Shown here: positions 49,154-58,088 of the stretch, one piece after another
How the letters are laid out: each line of letters begins with the position of its first letter
Position numbering within the stretch: the first letter of the stretch is position 1
Origin: Fimenecus sp964557975
Lineage (GTDB): Bacteria; Bacillota; Clostridia; Oscillospirales; Acutalibacteraceae
DNA: 64,000 bases
Reading direction: 5' to 3'
Assembly (NCBI GenBank): GCA_964557975.1
Contig: CAZLCG010000002.1
Coordinates: 62,001 to 126,000, forward strand
Notes under the pieces: model-generated
The model's database searches: none
The model's input: the letters and a program-made list of their open reading frames with translations, nothing else
Told to the model about the DNA's origin: nothing
Made by a program: the position numbers and the translations under genes

Positions 49154-49819
49154 TCATATGCCGAAAGGCAAACTGACTATATAATAAAGCAGATTAAACA
49201 GCTTTGTCTGAAGAAATGAGAGCGGAGCGTCGAGAGCGCCGACAAGAATCAGAACAAAAACGCCGATAATAATGTATCTTTCATAACGCGCGAATTTGTA
49301 ATAATACTTATTCGGAATTAAGAGCTGCAAAACTCTTGAGCCGTCAAGCGGAGGAATGGGTATTAAATTAAATACCGCAAGACCCACGTTTATCGAAGCG
49401 GCAAAAAGAAAGAACTGAATAACAGCCGAGGTTAAAATACTGACGCCCGCAAGAGAAACAAGATTCATAAAAAGCATAAAGACCATAGCCATAAGTATGT
49501 TTGACGCAGGACCGGCAAGAGCGGTAAGCGCCATGCCGCCTTTGGGTTTTTTAAAGTTTCTCGGATTAACGGGAACGGGCTTTGCATAGCCGAAGCCTAC
49601 AAGCAAAATCATAACAGCGCCCAAAACGTCGATATGCGCCATTGGGTTTAATGTAAGACGTCCCGAAAGACGGGGCGTATTGTCGCCGAGCTTGGTCGCG
49701 ACAAAGGCGTGAGCAAACTCATGCACCGGCATTGTGCAGAAAACAACAAATGCAAGAGCAAATATATTGGTGATTATCTGTAACCCCGTATATTCGCCGC
49801 GTAAGATACTGAAAAGCAT
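49154..49819 (-). CDS. Site-2 protease family (M50) membrane metalloprotease
   Basis: 221 residues with five or six hydrophobic segments. HEFAHAFVA near residue 34-42 is the zinc HExxH and NLIPIPPLDGSRV near 155-168 supplies the third ligand. Similar to YwhC-like proteases next to scpAB in many Firmicutes. Substrate unknown; the family cleaves membrane-embedded helices. Confidence 0.9.
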   Translation of the reverse strand: MLFSILRGEYTGLQIITNIFALAFVVFCTMPVHEFAHAFVATKLGDNTPRLSGRLTLNPMAHIDVLGAVMILLVGFGYAKPVPVNPRNFKKPKGGMALTALAGPASNILMAMVFMLFMNLVSLAGVSILTSAVIQFFLFAASINVGLAVFNLIPIPPLDGSRVLQLLIPNKYYYKFARYERYIIIGVFVLILVGALDAPLSFLQTKLFNLLYYIVSLPFGI

Positions 49820-49856
49820 ATTTATTCTCCTAAAGCGGAAATAATATTAAAAAATA

Positions 49857-50696
49857 TTATACATTGAACCGTACGACCCTGTCAATATTATTAAAGTCGT
49901 AATAAACCGAGTTTTTTGTCGAAACACGGGAAAAAATCGACGTTATTTTCTCCGACTGACCGTCGCCGCATTCCATAATAACCGCGCCGCCTTTTTTGAC
50001 GAAAGCAGCCCATTTATCGGCAATACATCGGTAAAAAGAAAGCCCGTCGTCTCCCCCGTCCAAAGCGAACACGGGTTCTTTTTGAACCTCTCTTTGCAGA
50101 GAAGAAATTTCATCTGTACTGATATAGGGCGGATTTGATATAATCAAGTCGGGCGCTTCAAGCGCTTCGGGCTTTCCGTCGAATATATCATACTTTATTA
50201 TTTCGGAATTTAAAGCAATTAAATCCTCTTTATTTTTTGCAAGATATTTCAACGCGCCGTCATATTTTTCAAAAAGATAAACCTTACATTCGGGGTGCTT
50301 TAAAGCAACCGAAAGACCGACTGCGCCCGAACCCGCGCATAAATCGTAAATCACGCCGGCGCCGCTTTCTTTAATAAATTCATCAGCCTTCTCATAAAGC
50401 AGTTCTGTTTCGGGGCGCGGAATAAGCACTCCGTCGCCGACAGAAAACCTGAAATCCGAAAAATCCCAATAGCCGAGAATATACTGAAGCGGGATCCCCG
50501 CCGCTCTTTTATCTGCCGCGTCAAAAAATTTTTGAACCGAAGAATCGGCGATTTCACAATCCGCATTGATAATTCTGTGCGTTTTATCAATTCCCAAAAA
50601 TTCTTTAAAAAGGCAGTCGCAGTCGAAATAAGCGTCATCGCCGATGCTGCTTAAAAGCATTTTGATTCCTTGCTTATACGCTTCGCCGACTGTCAT
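49857..50696 (-). CDS. prmC: Peptide chain release factor glutamine methyltransferase
   Basis: 279 residues. N5-methylates the GGQ glutamine of RF1/RF2 with SAM. YDLCAGSGAVGLSVAL (motif I) and the SNPPYIS catalytic motif are present. It overlaps DUF1385 by 4 bases (ATGA), as usual for this gene pair in clostridia. prfA is not in the window and should lie elsewhere. Confidence 0.95.
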   Translation of the reverse strand: MTVGEAYKQGIKMLLSSIGDDAYFDCDCLFKEFLGIDKTHRIINADCEIADSSVQKFFDAADKRAAGIPLQYILGYWDFSDFRFSVGDGVLIPRPETELLYEKADEFIKESGAGVIYDLCAGSGAVGLSVALKHPECKVYLFEKYDGALKYLAKNKEDLIALNSEIIKYDIFDGKPEALEAPDLIISNPPYISTDEISSLQREVQKEPVFALDGGDDGLSFYRCIADKWAAFVKKGGAVIMECGDGQSEKITSIFSRVSTKNSVYYDFNNIDRVVRFNV

Positions 50697-51667
50697 TTGA
50701 TCTCGTCGTCCTCCGGATTGTCGGTAAGCACAGCCTTCAGAGATTCAATACCTACCTCAATAATATCGTCCGTAGGCTCTTTGGTTGTAATTCTTTGCAG
50801 CCAAAGCCCCGGAGCGGATAAAATTTTAACCAATATATTATCGTGCCTGCCTGCGTACTTAATAAACTCATAACCCAAGCCCATAACGAGAGGAAGAATG
50901 CAAAGCTTGATTAAGACCCAAAGTATTCTGCTGACATTTTGAAGCGCGGGAAAAATAATAACAAGCGCGGAGGAAAGCAAAATGCTTAATAAAATCATAA
51001 CGAACATAAAGCTTGTGCCGCATCTCGGATGAAATCGCTTTTGCTTTCTGACATTTTCAACGGTAAGCTCCAGCCCGTTTTCATAGCAGAAAATAGACTT
51101 ATGCTCCGCGCCGTGATACATAAATACCCTTTTTATATCATTCATTTTTGAAACAAGCGCAAGATATACGACAAAAATTATAATCCTTACAATGCCCTCA
51201 AACAGCGGATGAAATTTCAGAAGTCTGCCGAAGGTTACTTTATCAACAAGAAACGACGGTAGCCACATAAATAAGAAAAACGCAAGACCGAAGCCCAATA
51301 CCGCGGAAATAACACCGACAATATTCATCATTTTCTCGCCGAAACGGTCGTTTATCCATTTATCGAGCTTTGACATATGCTCTTCGGGCTCATCTATACC
51401 CAGCGTGGCTTTTTCAGCCGACTCCATAAGGTAGCCGTAGCCCGTAACAAGGGATTCGATAAAGCCGACTATTCCTCTTATAAGCGGAATACCGAAAAAT
51501 TTGTTCTTTTCCCTCCACGGCTTAACCTCTTTGTATTCCGTTTCGATAGTTCCGTCAGGCATTCTCACTGACATTGCGGCTCCTTTTGGACCCCGCATCA
51601 TAATTCCTTCAATAAGCGCCTGACCGCCTACGGAGGTTTTATGTACTTTTCTCTTTTCTTCGCTCAA
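50693..51667 (-). CDS. DUF1385 membrane protein
   Basis: 324 residues with VGGQALIEGIMMRGP near the N-terminus and YHGAEHKSIFCYENGLELTVENVRKQKRFHPRCGTSF in the middle, the two diagnostic blocks of DUF1385 (YqhQ-like), plus several transmembrane helices (about 116-140, 155-172, 218-240, 250-275). Function unknown; it is constantly linked to prmC/prfA. Ribosome binding site AAAGGAGAAAGC. Confidence 0.92.
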   Translation of the reverse strand: MSEEKRKVHKTSVGGQALIEGIMMRGPKGAAMSVRMPDGTIETEYKEVKPWREKNKFFGIPLIRGIVGFIESLVTGYGYLMESAEKATLGIDEPEEHMSKLDKWINDRFGEKMMNIVGVISAVLGFGLAFFLFMWLPSFLVDKVTFGRLLKFHPLFEGIVRIIIFVVYLALVSKMNDIKRVFMYHGAEHKSIFCYENGLELTVENVRKQKRFHPRCGTSFMFVMILLSILLSSALVIIFPALQNVSRILWVLIKLCILPLVMGLGYEFIKYAGRHDNILVKILSAPGLWLQRITTKEPTDDIIEVGIESLKAVLTDNPEDDEIK

Positions 51668-51708
51668 AGCTTTCTCCTTTTAAGGGTTAACCCTTTTGAA
51701 TTTTAATA

Positions 51709-52995
51709 TTACGATTTTGTTAAAGTCACGTTTACGGTGTAGCTTCCGTTTGCCCAGCATGAGGTGTTGTCGTTTATAACTATCTTAACGGGCACGTTAA
51801 ACGTTCCCTCAGCCGCGTCTGCGTTTGACAAATCGATTTCAACAGCTATGCTGTCTGAGGTGAGCGTGCCGATAACCGATTCGGGACCGAGTATCTTAAC
51901 GTTTTGTATAACTTTCGTATTTACGGCAGCCGTATAGCCCTCTTTCGGATTTACCGTAAAGTTTTGAACGGGTACGGAAAGCACGGTAGAGGTAACGTCA
52001 GAAATATAGACATTTACCTTAAAAGTCTTCGCGCTGTCGGTGACATAGTAATCGGGAATATCCTGCGCGTTAAAGGTAAACACGTTGTTGCCCGCGTCAA
52101 TATCGTTAAAATCGACAGTGCCGACGCTTATCTCTTTAACAGTATCGATTTTTTCAATGGGAATGCCGACCTTTATTGTCGAAGGATAAACCGTTTTGTT
52201 TATTGAGCTTGCAAGGTAATTTGCAGGTGCGTTTTTAAAAGTAACGGTCGTAGGCAGGGTTACCTCTTTCAGCACGGGAATGGTCATTGTTATACCCGCG
52301 TCGCCCGTATTGACCGTGACGTTTGACAGTTCCGATTTTTCAGCACCGAGAAGCTCAATATCGGGTGTTACGGTAGTTGTTGCGGAAAGCTGCTCCGTTA
52401 TCTCTGCGGTAGCCGCGACGCCCGTAATTTTGTTGACCTCGGACGAAGGTCCGCTTACCGTAACCGTACTTTTTGAAAAAACCACATTTCCGAGAAAGCA
52501 GCCTTCAATTACGCTCGGATTAACTATATTTGGCTCAACGGCAAACTCCGCCTCTTTATAGGTATCAAAAAAGACCGAGATGTAGTTCTGTGAAAGCGAA
52601 ACAATTTCAAAATCCTGCGAGCTGTTTTGACTTGCCTTTAACAAAAGCGATTTATTGCCCGAGGAATCAACATAATTCGTCTGAGCGGTAACCTTTATAT
52701 CATCGGCGGTAAGACTTGATACAATAAATTTCTTGCCCGTTACCGTAACGTCAACCGTAAAAGAATTATCTCCGAATATTTCAAGCCCGAGCTGCTCGGG
52801 CACACTGTTTTCAAGGTCAATCTGAACCGGAACGGAAACGATCACATTTTCGACCACGGGACTTTTTTCAACGGAAACCCACAGCCATAGCCCGAAAGCT
52901 ATAATAAGCGAAAAAGCAAAAACAAACTTATTGTTTGAAAAAAGCGTTCTGAAATCAAACGGGGGCTTATTTGTTTTTTCTTTGCTGTTTTTCAT
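51709..52995 (-). CDS. cdaR: CdaR-like regulator of diadenylate cyclase (YbbR repeats)
   Basis: 428 residues: a short cytoplasmic part, one transmembrane helix (about 28-46) and an extracellular chain of four YbbR-type beta domains (starting near 53, 143, 235 and 322). CdaR is known to bind and modulate CdaA in Firmicutes. It overlaps cdaA by 29 bases, so the two are made together. Lipoprotein or other anchors were not seen. Confidence 0.9.
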   Translation of the reverse strand: MKNSKEKTNKPPFDFRTLFSNNKFVFAFSLIIAFGLWLWVSVEKSPVVENVIVSVPVQIDLENSVPEQLGLEIFGDNSFTVDVTVTGKKFIVSSLTADDIKVTAQTNYVDSSGNKSLLLKASQNSSQDFEIVSLSQNYISVFFDTYKEAEFAVEPNIVNPSVIEGCFLGNVVFSKSTVTVSGPSSEVNKITGVAATAEITEQLSATTTVTPDIELLGAEKSELSNVTVNTGDAGITMTIPVLKEVTLPTTVTFKNAPANYLASSINKTVYPSTIKVGIPIEKIDTVKEISVGTVDFNDIDAGNNVFTFNAQDIPDYYVTDSAKTFKVNVYISDVTSTVLSVPVQNFTVNPKEGYTAAVNTKVIQNVKILGPESVIGTLTSDSIAVEIDLSNADAAEGTFNVPVKIVINDNTSCWANGSYTVNVTLTKS

Positions 52996-53872
52996 TCTTT
53001 TCCCGCCCCCTGAACATCTTATTTAAAATACCGCTTTCTTCGTTATCTTTTACAGAGAAGCTCTGCGAAAGGATTTCACGCAAATCGCCGTCCGAAATAT
53101 TTCTATTAAGCCTGCCCTTTTCGGCAACCGAAATAGCGCCCGTCTCCTCGGAAACGACAACCACAAGAGCGTCGCTTTGCTCACTCATACCTATAGCCGC
53201 TCTATGGCGCGTGCCTAACGAGCTGCTTAAATCGTTATTGTGAGTAAGCGGCAAAATGCAACCTGCGGCGCAGATTCTGCAGTTCCTTATAATCATAGCG
53301 CCGTCGTGAAGCGGAGCCTTCGGAAAAAATATGTTGCCGATTATCTCCGGTGAAAATTCAGCGTCAACGGCGGTTCCCGTTTCAATTATTTCGCCCAAAA
53401 GAGTATCTCTTTCAAAGACCATCAGCGCGCCGATTTTTTTATCGCTCATTTCGGAGCTTGCGCGGCTGACCGAATTTATCATATTATTTATAAGCTCCTG
53501 TTTTTTTAAAATATCTCCGTTTTTTATCGAGAAAAAGCTGAAATTTGAGACCGAGCTTCTGCCGACGCTTTCAAGAGCATGTCTTATTTCGGGTGAAAAA
53601 ATAATGACAAGCACCAAAAGCAGATTTGAGAACACCATTGAAAAGATATATGAGCTTGTTTCCATATTAAGAAGCGAAACAACAGCGTAAACAAGAACAA
53701 TCAGAATAAAGCCCTTTGCAAGCTGAATTGCCTTGGTTTCTCTGATAAGCTTTATGGCAGCGTAAATTATAAAAGCCACAAAAAGCAAATCAAGAACATC
53801 CGAAAGGCTGTTAAAGCTTAAAACCGCGTTTTTCAGTTCTTCAAAAAAGCTGTTAAAAGCAAGGAAGTTCAA
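52967..53872 (-). CDS. cdaA: Diadenylate cyclase CdaA
   Basis: Makes c-di-AMP, a regulator of potassium and osmotic balance and of cell wall homeostasis. Three N-terminal transmembrane helices precede a DAC domain with the LHDGAMII active-site motif and GTRHRAAIGMSE. I chose TTG 53872, with AAAAGGTGA at fitting spacing, giving 301 residues; the frame stays open to 53971 but lacks a site there. Pairs with cdaR. The glmM gene, often third in this operon, is not next to it here. Confidence 0.93.
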   Translation of the reverse strand: MNFLAFNSFFEELKNAVLSFNSLSDVLDLLFVAFIIYAAIKLIRETKAIQLAKGFILIVLVYAVVSLLNMETSSYIFSMVFSNLLLVLVIIFSPEIRHALESVGRSSVSNFSFFSIKNGDILKKQELINNMINSVSRASSEMSDKKIGALMVFERDTLLGEIIETGTAVDAEFSPEIIGNIFFPKAPLHDGAMIIRNCRICAAGCILPLTHNNDLSSSLGTRHRAAIGMSEQSDALVVVVSEETGAISVAEKGRLNRNISDGDLREILSQSFSVKDNEESGILNKMFRGREKNEKQQRKNK

Positions 53873-53899
53873 AATAATTTCACCTTTTTCGACATAAAA

Positions 53900-53968
53900 A
53901 TACAATATACCGTAAAACGTTACCGTAAAATGCCTTCCGACGGTATATACATTTACGATATATTGTAT
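53900..53968. promoter_or_regulatory. Promoter region of cdaA with a 17-bp inverted repeat
   Basis: ATACAATATACCGTAAA (53900-53916) and TTTACGATATATTGTAT (53952-53968) form an inverted repeat with one mismatch, separated by 35 bases. On the minus strand TTTACG and TATTGT at 16-base spacing lie in the arm nearest cdaA. Probably a promoter plus regulatory hairpin or paired operators. Confidence 0.45.
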
Positions 53969-53973
53969 CATAC

Positions 53974-55131
53974 TTATCTGTTTTTTGCAATTTTAAATAC
54001 TGAATTTAACAATATTTTTACATCTTTACCGCTTGTAAAGGCGGATGGCGCAATTCTTACCGTTCCGAAACGGTCGGTGCCGTAGGTTCTGTGGGCAAGT
54101 ATCGCGCAGTGAAAGCCCGCTCTTACCGCTATATCGGCATCCGAAAGAAGCCCAGCGGCTTCCTCGCTCGGAAGATTTTTAATATTAAAGGATAAAAGAG
54201 GAACATAGCTTTCATTAAGAGAAAAAATATCGTTGTATAAAATAATGTTTTTCATCTCGAGTAAATTTGAAAAAATATATTTAATTATCCCGTTTTCGTG
54301 AGAATATATCTTATCAATACCCCTTGAATTAACAAATTTAATTCCTGCGTTGATTCCCGCAATATTCGGAATGCTGAGCGTCCCGCTCTCGAGCCTCTCG
54401 GGATAATTCTCCGGCTGGGTAAGCACAGCGGAAAGATTGCCCGTACCGCCCTCGCAGATCGTTTCAAGACTTTCGCCGCAGTTGATTATAAGAAGCCCCG
54501 ATGACATCGGCGCGTAAAGCCCCTTGTGAGCCGCAACGCACAGAAAGTCTATGCCGTCGCGCTTACAGTTTATATCGACAATCCCCGCCGCCTGAGCCGC
54601 GTCAACACAGAAAAGCGCTCCGTTTTTATGCGAAAGCTCGGAAAGCCTTTTTAAGGGCAGTCTTTTGCCGAAAACATTTGACGCCGCAGTGCAGATTACC
54701 GCCCTTGTATCGGGTCGTATTTCTTTGCTGAAATTTTCGACAATTTCATCGTCCGAACCCAAGGAATTAACAGCGGTATAAGAAATCAGCCCCTTATTTT
54801 TCAGCGTTTCAAGCGGACGCGCCACAGCATTATGCTCCAATGAGGAACAAAGAAAGCGGCTTCCCTTTCGGGCAAGTCCCTTTATTACGCAGTTTATTGA
54901 ATACGTACAGTTGGGCGTGAATATCACGTTTTCTTCACTGTCCGCGCCGAAAAAATCCGCCGCGAGCTTTCTTGTATTATAAACGAGCTCCGCGGTTTCG
55001 TAAGCCATTTTATGCCCGCCTCTTCCCGGATTTGCCGAGTTGAATTTTAAAGCTTTTTCAACCGCCCTAAAAACCGATTCGGGCTTCGGAAAAGTCGTGG
55101 CGGCATTGTCAAAATATATCATTTGCCCCAC
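53974..55131 (-). CDS. Aminotransferase class V / cysteine desulfurase-like protein
   Basis: 385 residues of the NifS/SufS superfamily: YFDNAATTFPKP at the N-terminus, the VDAAQAAG segment, the PLP lysine in AAHKGLYAP near 203-211, and RAGFHCA near 337-343 that corresponds to the region of the reactive cysteine. Preceded by and overlapping a DUF3343 gene (putative Se/S carrier) by 13 bases, suggesting sulfur or selenium mobilisation. Whether it is a true desulfurase is uncertain. Confidence 0.85.
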   Translation of the reverse strand: MGQMIYFDNAATTFPKPESVFRAVEKALKFNSANPGRGGHKMAYETAELVYNTRKLAADFFGADSEENVIFTPNCTYSINCVIKGLARKGSRFLCSSLEHNAVARPLETLKNKGLISYTAVNSLGSDDEIVENFSKEIRPDTRAVICTAASNVFGKRLPLKRLSELSHKNGALFCVDAAQAAGIVDINCKRDGIDFLCVAAHKGLYAPMSSGLLIINCGESLETICEGGTGNLSAVLTQPENYPERLESGTLSIPNIAGINAGIKFVNSRGIDKIYSHENGIIKYIFSNLLEMKNIILYNDIFSLNESYVPLLSFNIKNLPSEEAAGLLSDADIAVRAGFHCAILAHRTYGTDRFGTVRIAPSAFTSGKDVKILLNSVFKIAKNR

Positions 55132-55337
55132 TGCGATTCTTTTACGTCAATTCCGTTAAAGGTAAGAATTTGAAGGGTGTTTTCGGGAGCGTTTAAAACC
55201 GTAAGAACGTAACCGCAGCCCTCGCCGTTTTCGGGCTTGGGATTTTTTCCGAATGTTGCTTTTATTCCATGCCTTTTGAGTATGTCCCTTGCTTTTATGG
55301 CATAGGTTACGGATGTTAATTTTACAGTCAGCTTCAT
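55119..55337 (-). CDS. DUF3343 protein, putative Se/S carrier
   Basis: 72 residues of the DUF3343 family (TVKLTSVTYAIKARDILKRHGIKATFGKNPKP, then GEGCGYVLTVL). Members lie next to NifS-like or selenium genes, as here, and the single cysteine (GCGY) is thought to carry sulfur or selenium, which is genomic inference and not proven. I chose ATG 55337, which follows GGTGGTGA; the ATG at 55364 has no site. Its 3' end overlaps the downstream gene. Confidence 0.8.
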   Translation of the reverse strand: MKLTVKLTSVTYAIKARDILKRHGIKATFGKNPKPENGEGCGYVLTVLNAPENTLQILTFNGIDVKESQWGK

Positions 55338-55419
55338 TTTAGTATTCACCACCGATTTTTTCATTAGTACATACTATGCGGAAAACCGAAAACAGTTAAA
55401 AACAGACAGTTGAGGCGCA

Positions 55420-55725
55420 CTCCGTAAGGAAGTGTGCCTAAGTTATATTCGCCTTACGGCGAGTTATATCGCTTCGCAGTTATATTATGCTACGCATATT
55501 GATATTGTCATACGAACGGTTTTAGGGCGAACATAATATCACGAAAACCGATAGGTTTTTATATCACTTTTGCCTTTTGGCAAAAATATCACTGCAAACG
55601 GTAGTTTGCAATATAATTACCTGCCGAGAAGAACTCCCTTTATTTTTCGGCAAGTAATCACTTTTCTCAAAGCGTGTAACTCACTATGACACTTTCACAA
55701 TCCTTGTGCAAGGTGTCATTTATTT
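55420..55725. repeat. Array of hairpins with a conserved ATATCAC/TTATAT linker, plus two longer hairpins
   Basis: Short stem-loops with different stems follow one another: CGCC-ttac-GGCG (55450-55461), ATGC-tac-GCAT (55487-55497), AAAACC-gata-GGTTTT (55544-55559), TTTTGCC-tttt-GGCAAAA (55568-55585), TGCAAAC-ggta-GTTTGCA (55593-55610). The last three are each preceded by ATATCAC with 25-base spacing; the earlier ones by TTATAT. Then come TTAC-TGCCGA / TCGGCA-GTAA (55617-55661) and ATGACAC / GTGTCAT (55685-55719). No gene lies in the 435-base gap. Confidence 0.7.
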
Positions 55726-55736
55726 TATAAAGATAA

Positions 55737-55781
55737 AAGCCGAGCGAGACAACCTCTTTACGAAGTATCTCGTTCAGCCGA
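55737..55781 (-). terminator. Terminator at the end of the RsuA-type gene
   Basis: GAGCGAGAC and GTATCTCGTTC form an imperfect stem, with minus-strand GGCTTTTATC after it. It overlaps the last codons of the gene. Confidence 0.55.
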
Positions 55782-56487
55782 CTATCTGCTTCAATTCATC
55801 ATCGGTTATATATCTCGCATCGCCGAGCCCGAGGGCGCTGTCAAGCGAAAGACCGCCTATTTTTATCCGTTCAAGCTCCCGAACCTCACAGCCTACCGCT
55901 TTGAACATACGCTTTATCTGATGGTATTTACCCTCGCTGATTATTACCTTTATTTTAAGCGGATCATCTTTAAACGGTTCAATTACGGCAGGCTTAAACA
56001 CCGTGCCGTCTTTAAGCGCTATGCCGTTTCTTAAAATATCCGCCGAACCTGTCGCAATCGGCTTGTCAAGAGAAGCGATATATGTTTTCTCGATATGATT
56101 TTTCGGCGATAAAATCCTGTGGGCAAAATCGCCGTCATTCGTAATAAGCACAAAGCCTGTTGTATCCTTGTCAAGTCTGCCTGCGGGAAAAAGCCCGTTT
56201 CTGCGAAGCTCGTTCGGTAAAATATCAACAACAGTCACGTCGCCGCCGCCCTCGCTTGCGGAAATAACGCCTTTTGGCTTATTAAGCATTATATAAACAT
56301 ATTTTTTAAGCGCAATCCTTTCGTTATTAACGCATACCGTGTCTTTCAGAGCGTCTGTTTTTACCGAGCCGTCCGAAACGGTATTTCCGTTAAGCGAAAC
56401 AAGACCTTTTCTGAAAAGTTTTTTTATTTCGCTTCGGGAAATACCCGTAGTATTTGATATAAGCTTGTCTAAGCGTTCCCTTGCCAT
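55774..56487 (-). CDS. Ribosomal pseudouridine synthase, RsuA type
   Basis: 237 residues: S4 domain (1-55), then the RsuA-type catalytic domain with GRLDKDTTGFVLITND, the EKTYIASL segment and EGKYHQIKRMF. Probably modifies 16S rRNA U516; a 23S paralogue is possible. A second family member (rluB) is at 44630. The start ATG overlaps nothing; a DUF4830 gene ends 2 bases upstream. Confidence 0.9.
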   Translation of the reverse strand: MARERLDKLISNTTGISRSEIKKLFRKGLVSLNGNTVSDGSVKTDALKDTVCVNNERIALKKYVYIMLNKPKGVISASEGGGDVTVVDILPNELRRNGLFPAGRLDKDTTGFVLITNDGDFAHRILSPKNHIEKTYIASLDKPIATGSADILRNGIALKDGTVFKPAVIEPFKDDPLKIKVIISEGKYHQIKRMFKAVGCEVRELERIKIGGLSLDSALGLGDARYITDDELKQIVG

Positions 56488-56489
56488 TC

Positions 56490-56993
56490 TTACTCCATCG
56501 GCTGCGAAGCCGTTTCGTTTTGATTTTCCATTACAAAGCCGTGCATAAATCCGTCAAGCTCAACCGAACAAATATCGCCGCCGATTACCTTACCGTCAAG
56601 GATTAAAAGCGTAGCCCTTATACAGGTTTTATTCTCATATCCGGGATAATTTGTAACCGTATAGGTCCATTTTTTCACCCTTTTTGAGCAATACTGCGAC
56701 AAATCAAACCCCTGCTGCTTCTGAATACTGTTATAGTTTTCATAGACGTCGTCAAATTCGGCGGGAATAATTATTTCCTTGACCTCAACAGGCTCTTCAT
56801 CGACGCTCCAGCCGAATTGAGCAAGATATGCGATTCTCTGCTCAGCGTTACCCGCCGCCTGATTGGTTTCGTTTAAAGCGGCGGCTTCAATGCTCTGCTT
56901 TGTAAGCACGCCGAGAATAACGCACATTACGGCTAATACGGCGATAATCACCGCTAATTTTATCTGCCTTTTGTTTACGGAATAAACGAACAT
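56490..56993 (-). CDS. DUF4830 protein
   Basis: 167 residues with one N-terminal transmembrane helix (about 12-32) and a DUF4830 domain outside: RIAYLAQFGWSVDEEPVEVKEIIIPAEFDDVYENYNSIQKQQGFDLS and GKVIGGDICSVELDGFMHG. Common in Ruminococcaceae; function unknown. The C-terminal NQNETASQPME is low complexity. Confidence 0.85.
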   Translation of the reverse strand: MFVYSVNKRQIKLAVIIAVLAVMCVILGVLTKQSIEAAALNETNQAAGNAEQRIAYLAQFGWSVDEEPVEVKEIIIPAEFDDVYENYNSIQKQQGFDLSQYCSKRVKKWTYTVTNYPGYENKTCIRATLLILDGKVIGGDICSVELDGFMHGFVMENQNETASQPME

Positions 56994-57051
56994 ATAAATT
57001 CACCTCGTAAACAATTATATGCTACGAGGCGTTATAAAATGTTTTGTTTTA

Positions 57052-57585
57052 TCAGTCATCCCTTGCGCTTGAAGCCGCAGCGTTGCGAAGGGACATACGT
57101 GCCTTGCGGATTTCGTTAACCGAGGTCGTAAGAGCCTCGTCGGCGGTCGCGACAATATTTTCAACATACTCTCCCGCGCTTGTGCGAAGGTCCGTCGACC
57201 ATTTCTGCGCCTGCTCGGTAAGCTCGGAGGCGGTTGCCCTTGCCTGCTCGATTATCTCGGTCGCCTGAGTTCTTGCCTGCTGCATTATATCGGCGGCGGC
57301 GCTCTCGGCGCCCTTGGTAATTTCATGCTCGGAAATCAAATCCTCAGCCTGCTTATGAGCGTCGGCAATTATTTCATCAGCCGTTTTTTCGGCAGCATCA
57401 ATAATTTCCTTTCTTTCGGAAGCGATTTTTCTCGCTTTCATAAGCTCATCGGGCAAATTAAGCCTAATATCCTCAATTATAGTCTTAATTTCCTCGGCGT
57501 CAACGGAGACTTTTGATGAGAACGGTACGTTCTTGCTGTTTTCAAGCAAATCCTCAATATCGTCAATTAAGTTTTCAATCCTCAT
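57052..57585 (-). CDS. Coiled-coil protein upstream region of coaD (DivIVA/ATP synthase b-like)
   Basis: 177 residues, almost entirely long helix with coiled-coil heptads (about 55-165) rich in Ala, Glu and Lys, resembling V/F-ATPase b-subunit or DivIVA-like stalks. No catalytic motif and no membrane helix. Such proteins accompany coaD in clostridia and are named ATPase by similarity only. Overlaps coaD by 4 bases. Function unknown. Confidence 0.7.
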   Translation of the reverse strand: MRIENLIDDIEDLLENSKNVPFSSKVSVDAEEIKTIIEDIRLNLPDELMKARKIASERKEIIDAAEKTADEIIADAHKQAEDLISEHEITKGAESAAADIMQQARTQATEIIEQARATASELTEQAQKWSTDLRTSAGEYVENIVATADEALTTSVNEIRKARMSLRNAAASSARDD

Positions 57586-58076
57586 TTTTTTGCACCTCTG
57601 ATTCTTTTTATTATATCGTCGCGTATTTCAGGCGGAACAAACTGTGAAATATCTCCGCCCAAATCGCAGATATGTTTAACAACGCTTGAGCTTAAATACA
57701 TATTTTCCGCTCTGGTTGTTATAAACACCGTATCGACCTCTTGGTTAAGCTCTTTATTTATAAGCGCCTGCTGAAATTCATACTCAAAGTCCGAAACGGC
57801 GCGCAAGCCCTTAACAATAGCAACCGCACCCGTCTGCCTTGCGTAATCGGCAAGCAGACCGTCGTATGAATCGACCTCAACGTTGGCAATATCTTTAGTG
57901 CATCTTTTTAACATTTCCACCCTTTCCTCCGAGGTAAAGGAATGAGAATGCTTTTTTAAATAATTTGACATTACAAGCACGATTACCCTGTCAAAAAGCT
58001 TTGCGCTGCGTGTAATAATATCAAGATGCCCTAAGGTAACGGGGTCAAAGCTCCCCGGACATATAACCGTTCTCAT
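57582..58076 (-). CDS. coaD: Phosphopantetheine adenylyltransferase
   Basis: Makes dephospho-CoA from phosphopantetheine and ATP. 164 residues with the nucleotidyltransferase GSFDPVTLGHLDI (HxGH-type) at residues 8-20, and the downstream YLSSSVVKHI motif. Follows rsmD, the usual rsmD-coaD pair. Confidence 0.97.
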   Translation of the reverse strand: MRTVICPGSFDPVTLGHLDIITRSAKLFDRVIVLVMSNYLKKHSHSFTSEERVEMLKRCTKDIANVEVDSYDGLLADYARQTGAVAIVKGLRAVSDFEYEFQQALINKELNQEVDTVFITTRAENMYLSSSVVKHICDLGGDISQFVPPEIRDDIIKRIRGAKK

Positions 58077-58088
58077 AATTCACCGCTT

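Noticed and set aside
55440..55612. Possible CRISPR array
   Set aside because: Repeat units are only 7 bases and the variable parts are self-complementary hairpins, not unique spacers. No cas genes are in the window.
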